Assembly (NCBI GenBank): GCA_003605085.1
Contig: QZKD01000029.1
Location: 1-42,169, forward strand
Length of the DNA: 42,169 bases
Direction of reading: 5' to 3'
Source: Acholeplasma sp.
GTDB lineage: Bacteria > Bacillota_I > Bacilli_A > Acholeplasmatales > Acholeplasmataceae
The notes beneath the pieces were generated by a model. It worked only from the letters and a program-made list of their open reading frames with translations, searched no databases and had not been told where the DNA came from. Of this stretch, positions 8,614-16,902 are shown in pieces (the stretch's first letter is position 1; each line of letters begins with the position of its first letter). A program made the position numbers and the translations under genes.

Positions 8614-8932
8614 AAATCTTTACGCCAACGTCTGTTCCGTCTGGATTTGGATGTGTCTTTAAGTATTCTAAAATAGGATTAAAATGCTTATCAACCTTTC
8701 CGGGCTTGCAGCGAGAAAGGTTTTTTACCTCACCGTTTAATATCCCGATAGCGAATGCACGACATCCTGGGGTACCACATGCACCACAGTTATAGTTGGG
8801 AAGTAATTTTTCGACTTCATCAATTCTTGGATCTTCGATGACTTGCAGGTATTTATTTGCTAAGGATAGGATTACCCCTAATACAATACCTAAACCGCCA
8901 AGAACAATAAAGGGAAACAGGGCGTCAATCAT
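8612..8932 (-). CDS. rnfB: RnfB, short form lacking ferredoxin domains
   Basis: A 106-residue protein with an N-terminal membrane helix (about 4-25) and the RnfB four-cysteine Fe-S motif: Cys49, Cys52, Cys57 and Cys75 (CGACGTPGC then C). It then ends in a short charged tail. Canonical RnfB is longer and carries at least two 4Fe-4S ferredoxin-type motifs (CxxCxxCxxxCP) after this region. None is encoded here or in the 50 bases downstream, so this is a genuinely short form rather than a visible frameshift. It overlaps the preceding small gene by 4 bases. Identity as RnfB rests on the motif and on its place after rnfA. The loss affects the expected ferredoxin entry site. Confidence 0.9.
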   Translation of the reverse strand: MIDALFPFIVLGGLGIVLGVILSLANKYLQVIEDPRIDEVEKLLPNYNCGACGTPGCRAFAIGILNGEVKNLSRCKPGKVDKHFNPILEYLKTHPNPDGTDVGVKI

Positions 8933-9138
8933 AATTTGACCTCCTTCATAAATTCGAGTGCATCTTTAAAGTTACATGCTGCACGTCCACTTTTTGTAGA
9001 GCATGTTTCACATGATTGTGCTTCAAGATAAGCTTCTTTGCAAGACTCTGGAATTGCTACTTTTTCATTCAAATACATCGCACCAATGTATAAACCAATA
9101 AATGCAGCGATAATGCCGACAACAATTAGATATTGCAT
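8929..9138 (-). CDS. Small four-cysteine membrane protein in the rnf operon (NqrM-like)
   Basis: A 69-residue protein with one N-terminal helix (about 2-22) and a short cytoplasm- or membrane-side tail holding four cysteines: Cys33, Cys43, Cys46 and Cys55. One helix followed by clustered cysteines resembles NqrM, a small protein needed to mature Na+-NQR and proposed to deliver iron to the site between NqrD and NqrE. RnfA and RnfE are the Rnf counterparts of those subunits. It is tightly coupled, sharing one base with the rnfA stop and overlapping rnfB by four bases. The similarity is in layout only; the cysteine spacing is not identical, so function is inferred. Confidence 0.75.
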   Translation of the reverse strand: MQYLIVVGIIAAFIGLYIGAMYLNEKVAIPESCKEAYLEAQSCETCSTKSGRAACNFKDALEFMKEVKL

Positions 9139-9710
9139 TAGATAATACCCGAGAGTCCCATAAATGCCATCGCCATTAAGCTTGCGGTGACAAATGCGAT
9201 AGGTAAACCCTTCATGGCTTTAGGTACGTTTGCCGTATCCAGGCGAAGACGAATCGCAGTGAATGTAATGATAATGAATGCATAGCCAAGTCCAGATCCT
9301 AATGCATACATGAGTGCTTCTGGATATGATTTGGGGACGCCAACATTGGTGAGTGCAACGCCGAGGACTGCACAGTTGGTGGCGATTAAAGGTAGATAGA
9401 CACCAAGAGCTTTATACAAACTTTGGCTGAAGCGTTTAATCACGAGCTCCGTAAGTTGCACCAGTGATGCAATAACTAAGATGAATGCAATCGTATCGAT
9501 ATAACGAATTTCTAAAGGAATTAACACATAGTAATAAATGGGGTATGTAATGACGGCAGATAGGAAAATGACAGTGATAACAGCAAGTCCCATACCGACC
9601 ACAGATTTCATCTTGGTCGAAACACCAAAGAATGAACATAAACCTAAGAATTGCATCAACACGATATTGTTGATAATCATGGATGAGATTAAGATAGCGA
9701 TTAAGTTCAT
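9138..9710 (-). CDS. rnfA: RnfA, ion-translocating oxidoreductase membrane subunit
   Basis: A 190-residue integral membrane protein with six predicted helices. It shows NNIVLMQFLGLCSFFGVS near the N-terminus (conserved Cys in a half-helix) and YLPLIATNCAVLGVAL in the middle (second conserved Cys). These paired symmetric motifs are the hallmark of RnfA/NqrE, which with RnfE/NqrD binds an intramembrane 2Fe-2S cluster. Length is normal. Its start shares a base with the rnfE stop and its stop shares a base with the next gene start, so translation is fully coupled along the operon. Confidence 0.97.
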   Translation of the reverse strand: MNLIAILISSMIINNIVLMQFLGLCSFFGVSTKMKSVVGMGLAVITVIFLSAVITYPIYYYVLIPLEIRYIDTIAFILVIASLVQLTELVIKRFSQSLYKALGVYLPLIATNCAVLGVALTNVGVPKSYPEALMYALGSGLGYAFIIITFTAIRLRLDTANVPKAMKGLPIAFVTASLMAMAFMGLSGII

Positions 9711-10405
9711 TATTTCTTAACCCCCTTTGCTTGACGTGAAGCTGTGATAGTGGCGAGTATCAGACCAATAGCGATGAATGCTCCAGGAGGTTGTACTAGG
9801 ACTGCAAAGGCATATTTGCCTAATCCTAACCCCTCAAATACGGTATATTCAAAGCCGAGTGGTAATGTTTTTCCTAAAACAATCGCACCTGTGCCCAAGA
9901 ATTCTCTAAAGAATCCAATCATCATCAAGGATATCGCAAACCCCATTCCGACACCAATACCGTCTAAGAATGCTCTTGGAACACTGTTCTTTGAGGCAAA
10001 TGATTCTGCACGTCCAAAGACGACACAGTTGACGGTAATCAGGGCAATAAAGACACCGAGTTCAGTGGCAAGTGCAGGTGCAAATGCATCGACAAGCATC
10101 TTTAAAATGGTGACTTCAGTCGCAATAATAATAACATATATTGGAATACGAACTGTATCTGGGACGATTTTTCGAATCAGTGATACCGATGTATTGGTCA
10201 TCGTTAATACGAGAATGACCAAGATGCCCATCCCGAGTGCACCTTCAAAGCTTGAGGTGACAGCAAGCGCTGGACACAACCCAAGAACCATGACGAAAAT
10301 TCCATTTTCTTTCCAAATACCTTTGGTGAACACTTCCCACAATGAAGGTTCTTTGTCAGCAGCAGGTACAGCTTTTTTTATGGGTGCTTTTTTTGCTTCT
10401 GTCAT
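9710..10405 (-). CDS. rnfE: RnfE, ion-translocating oxidoreductase membrane subunit
   Basis: A 231-residue membrane protein of the RnfE/NqrD family. After a Lys/Ala-rich cytoplasmic N-terminus it has FTKGIWKENGIFVMVLGLCPALAVTS (conserved Cys) and later FIALITVNCVVFGRAESFA (second conserved Cys), the pseudo-symmetric partner of RnfA. PPGAFIAIGL near the C-terminus is also typical. The N-terminal extension is slightly longer than usual. The SD is embedded in the last codons of rnfG1 (GAGGTG then AAC and the stop), so RnfE production depends on the preceding gene being read. Confidence 0.97.
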   Translation of the reverse strand: MTEAKKAPIKKAVPAADKEPSLWEVFTKGIWKENGIFVMVLGLCPALAVTSSFEGALGMGILVILVLTMTNTSVSLIRKIVPDTVRIPIYVIIIATEVTILKMLVDAFAPALATELGVFIALITVNCVVFGRAESFASKNSVPRAFLDGIGVGMGFAISLMMIGFFREFLGTGAIVLGKTLPLGFEYTVFEGLGLGKYAFAVLVQPPGAFIAIGLILATITASRQAKGVKK

Positions 10406-10406
10406 A

Positions 10407-11402
10407 TTAGTTCACCTCTTCTACAAGTGCTTCAATGAGCACATCGACTAAATCTTTGGTATATGTGACTCCAGAGACAAGATCACCTGGATTGGATAAT
10501 GCAGCTGCAAATTCGCTGACTGTCTTACCAATAAGTAAATCAGCATAATTTTGAATCTTGGTTAAACGTGATCCAGCGGTATGTCCGTAGAGCTCTTCAG
10601 GTATGACAACACCGATGACTTGATCATCGACATCGAAGGCAACCTTCAGTGTGATTGTATGACCGGTGACGACTTCTTGACCGTTATCATAATCACCAGC
10701 ACCTGTTAATGTATACACATAACCGATATCAACATTACTTGAGTTCTTCACGATTTCCCTATTGACAACAAGTGCTGTCGGAACGAATGTTTCATCATCA
10801 CTGATGACATATCCTTCTCCATAAAGGGTTACAAGAGGATCATCGACGATTAAATCATAATGAATATCAATCGCTTTTTGAATAATTTCTTGAATGGTTC
10901 CTGTACTATCGGTCGCTGTAGCTCCTGCAGTTAAATCGGCCGCATCATATTCAGGGATATTCCCCACTTCAGCGTATGGAAGCCCTTGATAGTACTGATA
11001 AATATAGTTTTGAATACCCTTAACAGTCCAATCTGATTGAATGAGTTCTACAACTTGGACATGCACATCACCTGCGGGGTCAATAGCAACCCAAAGTTCG
11101 ATCATACCAAACTCATAATCATCACTATATGTGTAACCATTTTTGACTTTTACATTGTAGACGGTACCCAAGAAGGTGTCTCCTGCGTACGCTTCTACTT
11201 TGTAATCCACAATGGCATACCCACCAGAAAGAAGAGCGCGTTCAACATCGGTTTCGTTTCTCAGTTCAATCACACGATCAAATAAGAAATCCTTAGGTTC
11301 TTTGGGAACTATACTTTCGTTAGCTAAGATAAAGATTACAGCAATCACGAGAAGTATTCCCGTATTGATGAGTAACCATGTGTTCTGTTTGCTTAGTCTC
11401 AT
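10407..11402 (-). CDS. rnfG: RnfG paralogue 1 with two FMN-binding domains
   Basis: A 331-residue protein with an N-terminal helix (about 8-27) and two successive FMN-binding domains. The flavinylation motif, Dxx(S/T/A)G(A/V)T with the Thr as FMN acceptor, occurs twice: D156-T162 (DLTAGAT) and D307-T313 (DLVSGVT). Ordinary RnfG is about 200 residues with a single such motif. The second half is clearly similar to the second half of the neighbouring rnfG2 product, sharing GEGY, HTA and GVTYTK-LVDVL, and the same EVN C-terminus. The first domain has diverged more. It probably arose by gene duplication. It should be anchored in the membrane with both domains outside and modified by ApbE. Confidence 0.9.
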   Translation of the reverse strand: MRLSKQNTWLLINTGILLVIAVIFILANESIVPKEPKDFLFDRVIELRNETDVERALLSGGYAIVDYKVEAYAGDTFLGTVYNVKVKNGYTYSDDYEFGMIELWVAIDPAGDVHVQVVELIQSDWTVKGIQNYIYQYYQGLPYAEVGNIPEYDAADLTAGATATDSTGTIQEIIQKAIDIHYDLIVDDPLVTLYGEGYVISDDETFVPTALVVNREIVKNSSNVDIGYVYTLTGAGDYDNGQEVVTGHTITLKVAFDVDDQVIGVVIPEELYGHTAGSRLTKIQNYADLLIGKTVSEFAAALSNPGDLVSGVTYTKDLVDVLIEALVEEVN

Positions 11403-11403
11403 G

Positions 11404-12384
11404 TTAGTTCACCTCATCTAAAAGAGCATTGAGTAAGACATCCACCAAAGTCTTGGTGTATGTAACCCCTGCGGTTATATCCCCTGGATCTTGCATCATC
11501 GATGCAAAGTCCGTTGGGTTTTTACCGATAAATGATTCAGCATACGCTACAATTTTCACCCGATAACTTGCTGTATGATCGTAGGCATCTTCTGGAACAA
11601 AGACATCTAAAACTGTATAATTTTCATCAAAGAGAACTTCCATGCTCAAACCTTTATCTGTCACTAAACCATCATGACCTTCATAGGTGCCTATGCCTGT
11701 CAAATAGTAAACATAACCCACGACTTCATTAGCTGGATTTTTCGCAATCTTCTTATTAGTAATATTGAGTGTTGCGGTAAAAGAAGGATCGTTTTCTAAA
11801 GTGTACCCTTCACCAAAAGATGCTACATAAGGATCTGATGGGACATCGGCAAGGAGTGCATGTGCCGTAGCGATATCATTAAGTAGTGCTCGCACGGTGT
11901 TTAAACTGTTGGTCACGCCTGAGATTAAGTCACCTTGTGGGCTAGCTCCAGCAATCGATGATCCGATGAAGGTTGCAAGATTGGTTCTTGTATCATCAAT
12001 CCCTTTGGTTTGATCGATCGCTAAAATGCTCGCTCCTAAAATTTGACCTTCAGCGCTGACGCTGATGACAAGTGAAATCGAACCGTGTTGATTGAGTCCT
12101 GAAGCAGTATAGATATAACCTACAACAGCACCTGATGCATTTTTACCTTCGACTGCACCAGAAACCGTGGAAGGAACACCATCAATTAAGTCTAGTTTTG
12201 TAAATGTTTGACCTTCAGGAAGGACTTCTTGATACGCTGCGCGTTCTTTTTCTTCTAAGTTGCGCTGGATAATGGGTGCGGTGATTGCATTCATTCCACC
12301 AATCATGAGTCCACATACAATCGCAACAAGTGTCAAAACGGTGGTGTAATGAATCAACGGATTCTTTTCAAAAAAGCTTTTCAT
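11404..12384 (-). CDS. rnfG: RnfG paralogue 2 with two FMN-binding domains
   Basis: A 326-residue protein. The N-terminal helix (about 13-32) and the following TAPIIQRNLEEKERAAYQEVLP segment (TAPIIQRNLEEKE...) are those of standard RnfG, and the first FMN-binding domain ends in DLISGVT (D152-T158). A second FMN-binding domain follows, with GEGYTLENDPSF at its start and DITAGVT (D302-T308). Both Thr residues are predicted to carry covalent FMN. This copy keeps the classical RnfG N-terminus, so it is the likelier ancestral subunit. Its start shares one base with the rnfD stop, and one base separates its stop from the next start. It should pass electrons between RnfD and RnfA/E on the outer face. 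Confidence 0.92.
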   Translation of the reverse strand: MKSFFEKNPLIHYTTVLTLVAIVCGLMIGGMNAITAPIIQRNLEEKERAAYQEVLPEGQTFTKLDLIDGVPSTVSGAVEGKNASGAVVGYIYTASGLNQHGSISLVISVSAEGQILGASILAIDQTKGIDDTRTNLATFIGSSIAGASPQGDLISGVTNSLNTVRALLNDIATAHALLADVPSDPYVASFGEGYTLENDPSFTATLNITNKKIAKNPANEVVGYVYYLTGIGTYEGHDGLVTDKGLSMEVLFDENYTVLDVFVPEDAYDHTASYRVKIVAYAESFIGKNPTDFASMMQDPGDITAGVTYTKTLVDVLLNALLDEVN

Positions 12385-13472
12385 TACGCAGCACCTCCTA
12401 CACCGAAGAATACTACTAAGCTAAAGATAATGAGTAAGACAAGATAACTTGCCACAAAGGCAGGTTTAATTTTATTGGTTGACCATTTCGGATAATCGAT
12501 GAGTGGAACAAACATATTGGCAAATAAAATGGCAAATGCAACCCCTTCAGGATATGCACCAAATAGACGAATCAGTACGACCAGTACGGCGACGAATGCG
12601 CCATAAAGCCAACGTCCTGGACGAGACACCGGTGAAGTGACAGGATCTGTAACCATAAAGACAATACCAAACATCAGTCCACCAGAAAATAATTGGAACA
12701 ATACATATTCTAGTGCCATGTCAGGATAGAGTTTTAATCCAGCAAAGAACATGAGGATGACAAATGTGAGTGCTGTGGATAACATGACACGATAATCTGC
12801 AGAACGACGGATAATCAAGTATGCGGCCCCGATCAAAATCGCTGCTGCACTAATTTCTCCCATCGCTCCAGGAATATTTCCAAAGAATAATTCACCGATG
12901 GTGTAACTATTTAAAACGCCTGGAAACCCTAAACCACTCCGTAGAGTCGTCAGTGCTGTTCCACCTGCGACTAAATCTACACCCACATATGTACCATCAA
13001 ACATACTGGTGATGGCTAAGGCGATAAAAATACGTCCTGCTGCAGCAACGTTAAAGATATTGGAACCAAGTCCGCCAAAAAGCATCTTAGCGACAATAAT
13101 CCCGAATGCAGCACCAACAACAACGGCATAAATGGGGAGTTTACTTGGGACAAGAAGCGCGAATATGACCGCACTCACCGCAGGTGCTGTGATGTTATTA
13201 ATGGTGTAGTCTACGTATCGAGATTTCCATAAATTCCATTTGCCTTCAACTTTTCCTGGCTTATGAGTGATTCCAAAGACTAAAGCTTCTAAACCAATCA
13301 TCACCACAAGTGAGACGAGAATTCTTAAAATTGCATCAAAACCAAAACGATAAATAGCAAACGCAACGACAGGAATCAATGCGATTAACACGTCTGTCAT
13401 CATTCGTTTGGTACTCACATCCTTGCGGACATAGGGGCTTGTTTGTTTAATTGTTTGCATCATCTTCGTCAT
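12384..13472 (-). CDS. rnfD: RnfD, flavinylated membrane subunit
   Basis: A 362-residue integral membrane protein of the RnfD/NqrB family with about nine or ten helices. Seen: SPYVRKDVSTKRMMTDVLIAL at the N-terminus, MLFGGLGSNIFNVAAAGRIF, FFGNIPGAMGE, and MVTDPVTSPVSRPGRWLYG. The FMN attachment site reads DLVAGGT (D166-T172); canonical sites have SGAT, so Ala and Gly replace Ser and Ala while the acceptor Thr is kept. The ATG at 13472 sits only two bases from AGGAGG, so the ATG at 13463 may be the real start. RnfD is the likely ion-channel-forming subunit. Confidence 0.96.
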   Translation of the reverse strand: MTKMMQTIKQTSPYVRKDVSTKRMMTDVLIALIPVVAFAIYRFGFDAILRILVSLVVMIGLEALVFGITHKPGKVEGKWNLWKSRYVDYTINNITAPAVSAVIFALLVPSKLPIYAVVVGAAFGIIVAKMLFGGLGSNIFNVAAAGRIFIALAITSMFDGTYVGVDLVAGGTALTTLRSGLGFPGVLNSYTIGELFFGNIPGAMGEISAAAILIGAAYLIIRRSADYRVMLSTALTFVILMFFAGLKLYPDMALEYVLFQLFSGGLMFGIVFMVTDPVTSPVSRPGRWLYGAFVAVLVVLIRLFGAYPEGVAFAILFANMFVPLIDYPKWSTNKIKPAFVASYLVLLIIFSLVVFFGVGGAA

Positions 13473-13478
13473 TACCTC

Positions 13479-14777
13479 CTATTTCGCAGCGAATCGTTTG
13501 CCCAAACGCATATATTCTGTCAAATGAATCTTTGATGGGCATACAAAGGAACAGAGTCCACATTCGATACACTTGCTTACTTCAAGCGTTTTAAGCATTT
13601 CTTTATCACGTGTCTTGTATGCGTTCATGATTTGAACGGGTTGAATTTCAACTGGGCATGAATAGACACACGATGCACAATGAATACATGGTTCTTCTTT
13701 CTCGATCTTCTCATTAAAAACGATCAAACTGGTCGTCGTATGGGTCATAATCACATCATCTTGTTGGATGTTTGTTCCCATCATGGGTCCACCTAAGATC
13801 ATGACTTTGGGAGTGTCAACATCTTTATAACCACCAGCAAGTTCAATGAGATCGGTGACAAGGGTTCCGATTCTTGCTCTAAAACTCTTGTTTGCAACTC
13901 CATCACCACTGATGGTGAAGAGTCTTTCTAAGACAGGAATATCTTTTTTAACTGCATTATAAATACTTTGAAGCGTCGATACGTTAAAGTTTAAAACTCC
14001 ATATTTGGATAGTAGTTCACCTTGAGGAATCTTGATTCCAAGCGCGTTTTTAATCATTGCAAGTTCCCAACCTTGAGGATAAAAATTCCCTACGGTTGCT
14101 ACAGTGATATCAAAGTCAGTAAATTCTTGAAGTACGAACTTGAGACGTTCTTCAATTTCTTTGTATTTCTTTTTAATCGCGATAACACCACGTTTTGCAC
14201 CTGATGCCTTCATCGCATAAATCAACCCTTTGATGACCTCTCTTGGATAATTCATCATGAGTGAGTAGTCAGCAATTAGATTAGGTTCACATTCAACACC
14301 ATTTGCGATGACAACATCGATAGGATCTTTGGTTTCAAGTTTGATATAGGTAGGAAACGCACTACCACCAAGACCCACAAGACCTGCATCTTTAATGATT
14401 TGAATAAAGTCTTCTTTTGTAAGTGCCTCGATTTCTTGATCAGATCGCTCTTTAATGGATTCATGAAGTTCATATTTCATATCGTTTTTTACGATTAAAC
14501 AGTCGACCATTTTTCCACTATTGTCGATGTGTTTTTCATACCCAACGACTTCACCACTTACAGTCGCGTGCATGGGTTGTTCAAAGAATGCACCTTTTCT
14601 TGTTCCAACAACTTCACCGACTTTAACAAATTGTCCCCCTCTGACGCAGGTGACACCATCGGGACAGCGCTGAGATGTGACGGGATAATAAACATATTCA
14701 GCATCTAAATAGTGAAGTATAGGTAATTCTTTTAGTTGTTTCTTTCCATCAGGGATGAATCGTGTTTTTTCAATCAT
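13479..14777 (-). CDS. rnfC: RnfC, NADH-interacting peripheral subunit
   Basis: A 432-residue cytoplasmic subunit. It has an N-terminal sandwich domain (PVTSQRCPDGVTCVRGGQ region), a Rossmann-like NADH/FMN domain containing GLGGSAFPTYIKL and ANGVECEPNLIADY, an SLBB-type segment, and two C-terminal 4Fe-4S motifs, CIHCASCVYSCP and CIECGLCSFVCP. These are standard for RnfC, which in related complexes binds NAD(H) and passes electrons to the membrane part. Length is typical of short RnfC forms without the long alanine-rich tail. The glyA stop lies two bases upstream, so glyA and the rnf genes are probably co-transcribed. Confidence 0.97.
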   Translation of the reverse strand: MIEKTRFIPDGKKQLKELPILHYLDAEYVYYPVTSQRCPDGVTCVRGGQFVKVGEVVGTRKGAFFEQPMHATVSGEVVGYEKHIDNSGKMVDCLIVKNDMKYELHESIKERSDQEIEALTKEDFIQIIKDAGLVGLGGSAFPTYIKLETKDPIDVVIANGVECEPNLIADYSLMMNYPREVIKGLIYAMKASGAKRGVIAIKKKYKEIEERLKFVLQEFTDFDITVATVGNFYPQGWELAMIKNALGIKIPQGELLSKYGVLNFNVSTLQSIYNAVKKDIPVLERLFTISGDGVANKSFRARIGTLVTDLIELAGGYKDVDTPKVMILGGPMMGTNIQQDDVIMTHTTTSLIVFNEKIEKEEPCIHCASCVYSCPVEIQPVQIMNAYKTRDKEMLKTLEVSKCIECGLCSFVCPSKIHLTEYMRLGKRFAAK

Positions 14778-14779
14778 CG

Positions 14780-16027
14780 CTAGACTTCCTTCCTGTAGAG
14801 TGGGTATTTTTGTGTGAGAAGCGTGACTTCGTTACGAATTTCTTCTAGGATCTCTGGTTCATCTATATGAGATAATGCTCGATCGATCCAATGAGCAATT
14901 TTTTTCATGTCATCTTCTTTAAATCCGCGTGTTGTAACGGCAGGTGTACCTAAGCGAATACCGGACGCATATGCTGGTTTTTCCTTATCGAATGGCACAC
15001 CATTTTTATTGCATGTAATCGAGACTTTACCTAAAAGTCTTTCAGCATCCAATCCAGTGATACCTAGTTTTCCTTTAATATCGATAAGCATCAAGTGATT
15101 ATCTGTTCCGCCACTGACAACACGGTATCCTAGATCCATCATCGCTTTTGCTAAAGCTTGAGCATTTTTCACCACTTGAGTTTGGTAATCGATAAATGCA
15201 GGAGATAAGGCTTCATGAAATGCGACTGCTTTGGCAGCAATCACATGCATGAGGGGACCCCCTTGCATACCAGGGAACACTGCTTTATCAACTTTTTTGG
15301 CGATTTCTTCATCGTTGGTTAAGATTATACCTCCACGTGGTCCACGCAGAGTCTTGTGTGTTGTTGAAGTCACGACATGTGCATAGGGAAGTGGTGAAGG
15401 GTGAAGATTCGCAGCAACTAACCCGGCGATATGTGCCATATCGACTAAAAGATACGCACCTACCTCGTCAGCAATCTCTCTAAAACGCTTAAAATCGATG
15501 ATTCGCGAATAAGCACTTGCTCCAGCAACAATCAGTTTAGGTTGGATCTCTTTCGCGAGTTCTAAAACACGATCATAATCAATTCTCTCTGTTTTCTCAT
15601 CGACACCATAGAAAAAAGATTGGTAGAGTTTACCAGAAAAGTTAAGGTTAAACCCATGGGTCAAATGTCCACCTTCTGCAAGTGACATTCCCAATATTTT
15701 ATCTCCTGGAGTAATCAGTGCCATATAGGCTGCCATATTGGCTTGTGACCCGGAATGGGGTTGTACGTTGACATATTTTGCCCCAAAAAGTGTCTTTAAA
15801 CGTTCTATTGCTAAAGCTTCTATTTCATCAACAAATTCGCAGCCACCATAATAGCGCTTCTTCGGGTAGCCTTCTGCGTATTTGTTGGTCAGAATCGAAC
15901 CTTGAGCATCCAATACTGCTTGTGAAACAAAGTTTTCAGAAGCAATCAATTCGATATGTGCTTCTTGACGATCCTTTTCTTTAAGAATCAAAGCATCGAT
16001 AATTGGATCAATATGTGATAAGTTCAT
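14780..16027 (-). CDS. glyA: Serine hydroxymethyltransferase
   Basis: PLP enzyme that converts serine and tetrahydrofolate to glycine and 5,10-methylene-THF. Seen: the N-terminal [10 protein letters not shown] block, [31 protein letters not shown], the [10 protein letters not shown] segment, and the PLP lysine in [14 protein letters not shown]. Length 415 is standard. A strong SD (GGAGG) lies 6 bases upstream. It is the first gene of the run that continues into rnfC. It provides one-carbon units to the same pool fed by Fhs and FolD further along the window. Confidence 0.98.
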   Translation of the reverse strand: MNLSHIDPIIDALILKEKDRQEAHIELIASENFVSQAVLDAQGSILTNKYAEGYPKKRYYGGCEFVDEIEALAIERLKTLFGAKYVNVQPHSGSQANMAAYMALITPGDKILGMSLAEGGHLTHGFNLNFSGKLYQSFFYGVDEKTERIDYDRVLELAKEIQPKLIVAGASAYSRIIDFKRFREIADEVGAYLLVDMAHIAGLVAANLHPSPLPYAHVVTSTTHKTLRGPRGGIILTNDEEIAKKVDKAVFPGMQGGPLMHVIAAKAVAFHEALSPAFIDYQTQVVKNAQALAKAMMDLGYRVVSGGTDNHLMLIDIKGKLGITGLDAERLLGKVSITCNKNGVPFDKEKPAYASGIRLGTPAVTTRGFKEDDMKKIAHWIDRALSHIDEPEILEEIRNEVTLLTQKYPLYRKEV

Positions 16028-16055
16028 TCTGTCCTCCTCGTGATTTCCTTAGGTT

Positions 16056-16084
16056 ATTATAACATAATAAAGCGCAAATGAAAA
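16056..16084 (-). promoter_or_regulatory. Promoter of glyA and the rnf operon
   Basis: The minus strand reads TTTTCA, 17 bases, TATAAT, with TGT just before the -10 (extended -10). The next clear promoters in this direction lie after the operon, so this may drive about 9.5 kb. Confidence 0.7.
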
Positions 16085-16116
16085 GACAGTTTCCAACGAA
16101 TGGAAGACCGTCTTTT
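16078..16116 (-). terminator. Terminator between yebC and glyA
   Basis: A long imperfect hairpin (AAAAGAC/GTCTTTT outer arm, TTCCA/TGGAA inner arm) follows yebC. On the minus strand the stem is followed by a TTTTCATTT tail; the plus strand side is even more T-rich. It overlaps the glyA -35. Confidence 0.55.
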
Positions 16117-16168
16117 GTTTAATTTTTTAGAATAATTAACCTTAATTTTCTTAATTTATAAATCATCT

Positions 16169-16888
16169 TTATAAGGAAACATTGTGATACACGTCTTGAA
16201 CATCATCGAGTTCATTAAGCATATTGATCAATCTTTCGAATTTATCTTTATCTTCAGTATCGTCTAAGGAAGTTTCCATGATGGGTAACCACATGATTTC
16301 TTCGGTATCGTACTCAAGATCAGGTTTACTTTCCGTGAATGCTGTACGAATCGCATTAAAGTTGGTGGCATCACTATAGATTGTGACCCCTTCTTCATCG
16401 GTTTCGATGTCACTCACATCAAGATCATTGAGAACAAGAATCTCTAAAACTTCATCTTCAGTAATTCCTTTTATTGAAAAAACTGCACTGTGTGTGAACT
16501 GATGAATGACTGAACCAGAAATCCCTAGTTTACCACCGGTTTTCGTGAAGCAATTTCTTACTTCAGAGATGGTTCGATTGACATTGTCAGTATAGCATTC
16601 GACAATGAGTTGTGAACTTCCAGGTCCAAAACCTTCATAGCGGACTTGTGTAACATTATCTTCTCCGCCACCTTTAGCTTTATCGATATTACGCTTGATG
16701 ACATCTGCGGGTACTTGTTCTCTTTTTGCCTTTTCAATCATGCGTTTTAAGGTTTGGTTTGTGTCTGGATCAGGACTTCCTGCTTTAGCTGCTAGATAGA
16801 TTTCTCTCCCATATTTTGCATAGAGTTTACTCTTGACAGCGGCTGATTTTGCCATTGCTACTTTACGTACTTCAAATGCTCTTCCCAT
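16169..16888 (-). CDS. YebC/PmpR family protein
   Basis: A 239-residue protein of the YebC (TACO1) family, YeeI-like subgroup, shown by the N-terminus MGRAFEVRKVAMAKSAAVK, the AKAGSPDPDTNQTLKRMIEKAK block, AKGGGEDNVTQVRYEGFGP and NRTISEVRNCFTKTGGKLG. Members have been described as transcriptional regulators or as factors that relieve ribosome stalling; sequence alone does not decide. It lies 14 bases downstream of ppa and is followed by a terminator, so ppa-yebC is likely a two-gene transcript under the riboswitch leader. Confidence 0.93.
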   Translation of the reverse strand: MGRAFEVRKVAMAKSAAVKSKLYAKYGREIYLAAKAGSPDPDTNQTLKRMIEKAKREQVPADVIKRNIDKAKGGGEDNVTQVRYEGFGPGSSQLIVECYTDNVNRTISEVRNCFTKTGGKLGISGSVIHQFTHSAVFSIKGITEDEVLEILVLNDLDVSDIETDEEGVTIYSDATNFNAIRTAFTESKPDLEYDTEEIMWLPIMETSLDDTEDKDKFERLINMLNELDDVQDVYHNVSL

Positions 16889-16902
16889 TTTTAAAACATC
16901 CT

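Noticed and set aside
9744-10451. Long open frame of 235 codons on the plus strand opposite rnfE
   Set aside because: It is the reverse-strand shadow of rnfE. Its translation is Ser/Thr/Pro/Ile-rich with no known motif, has no SD, and rnfE itself is well conserved.
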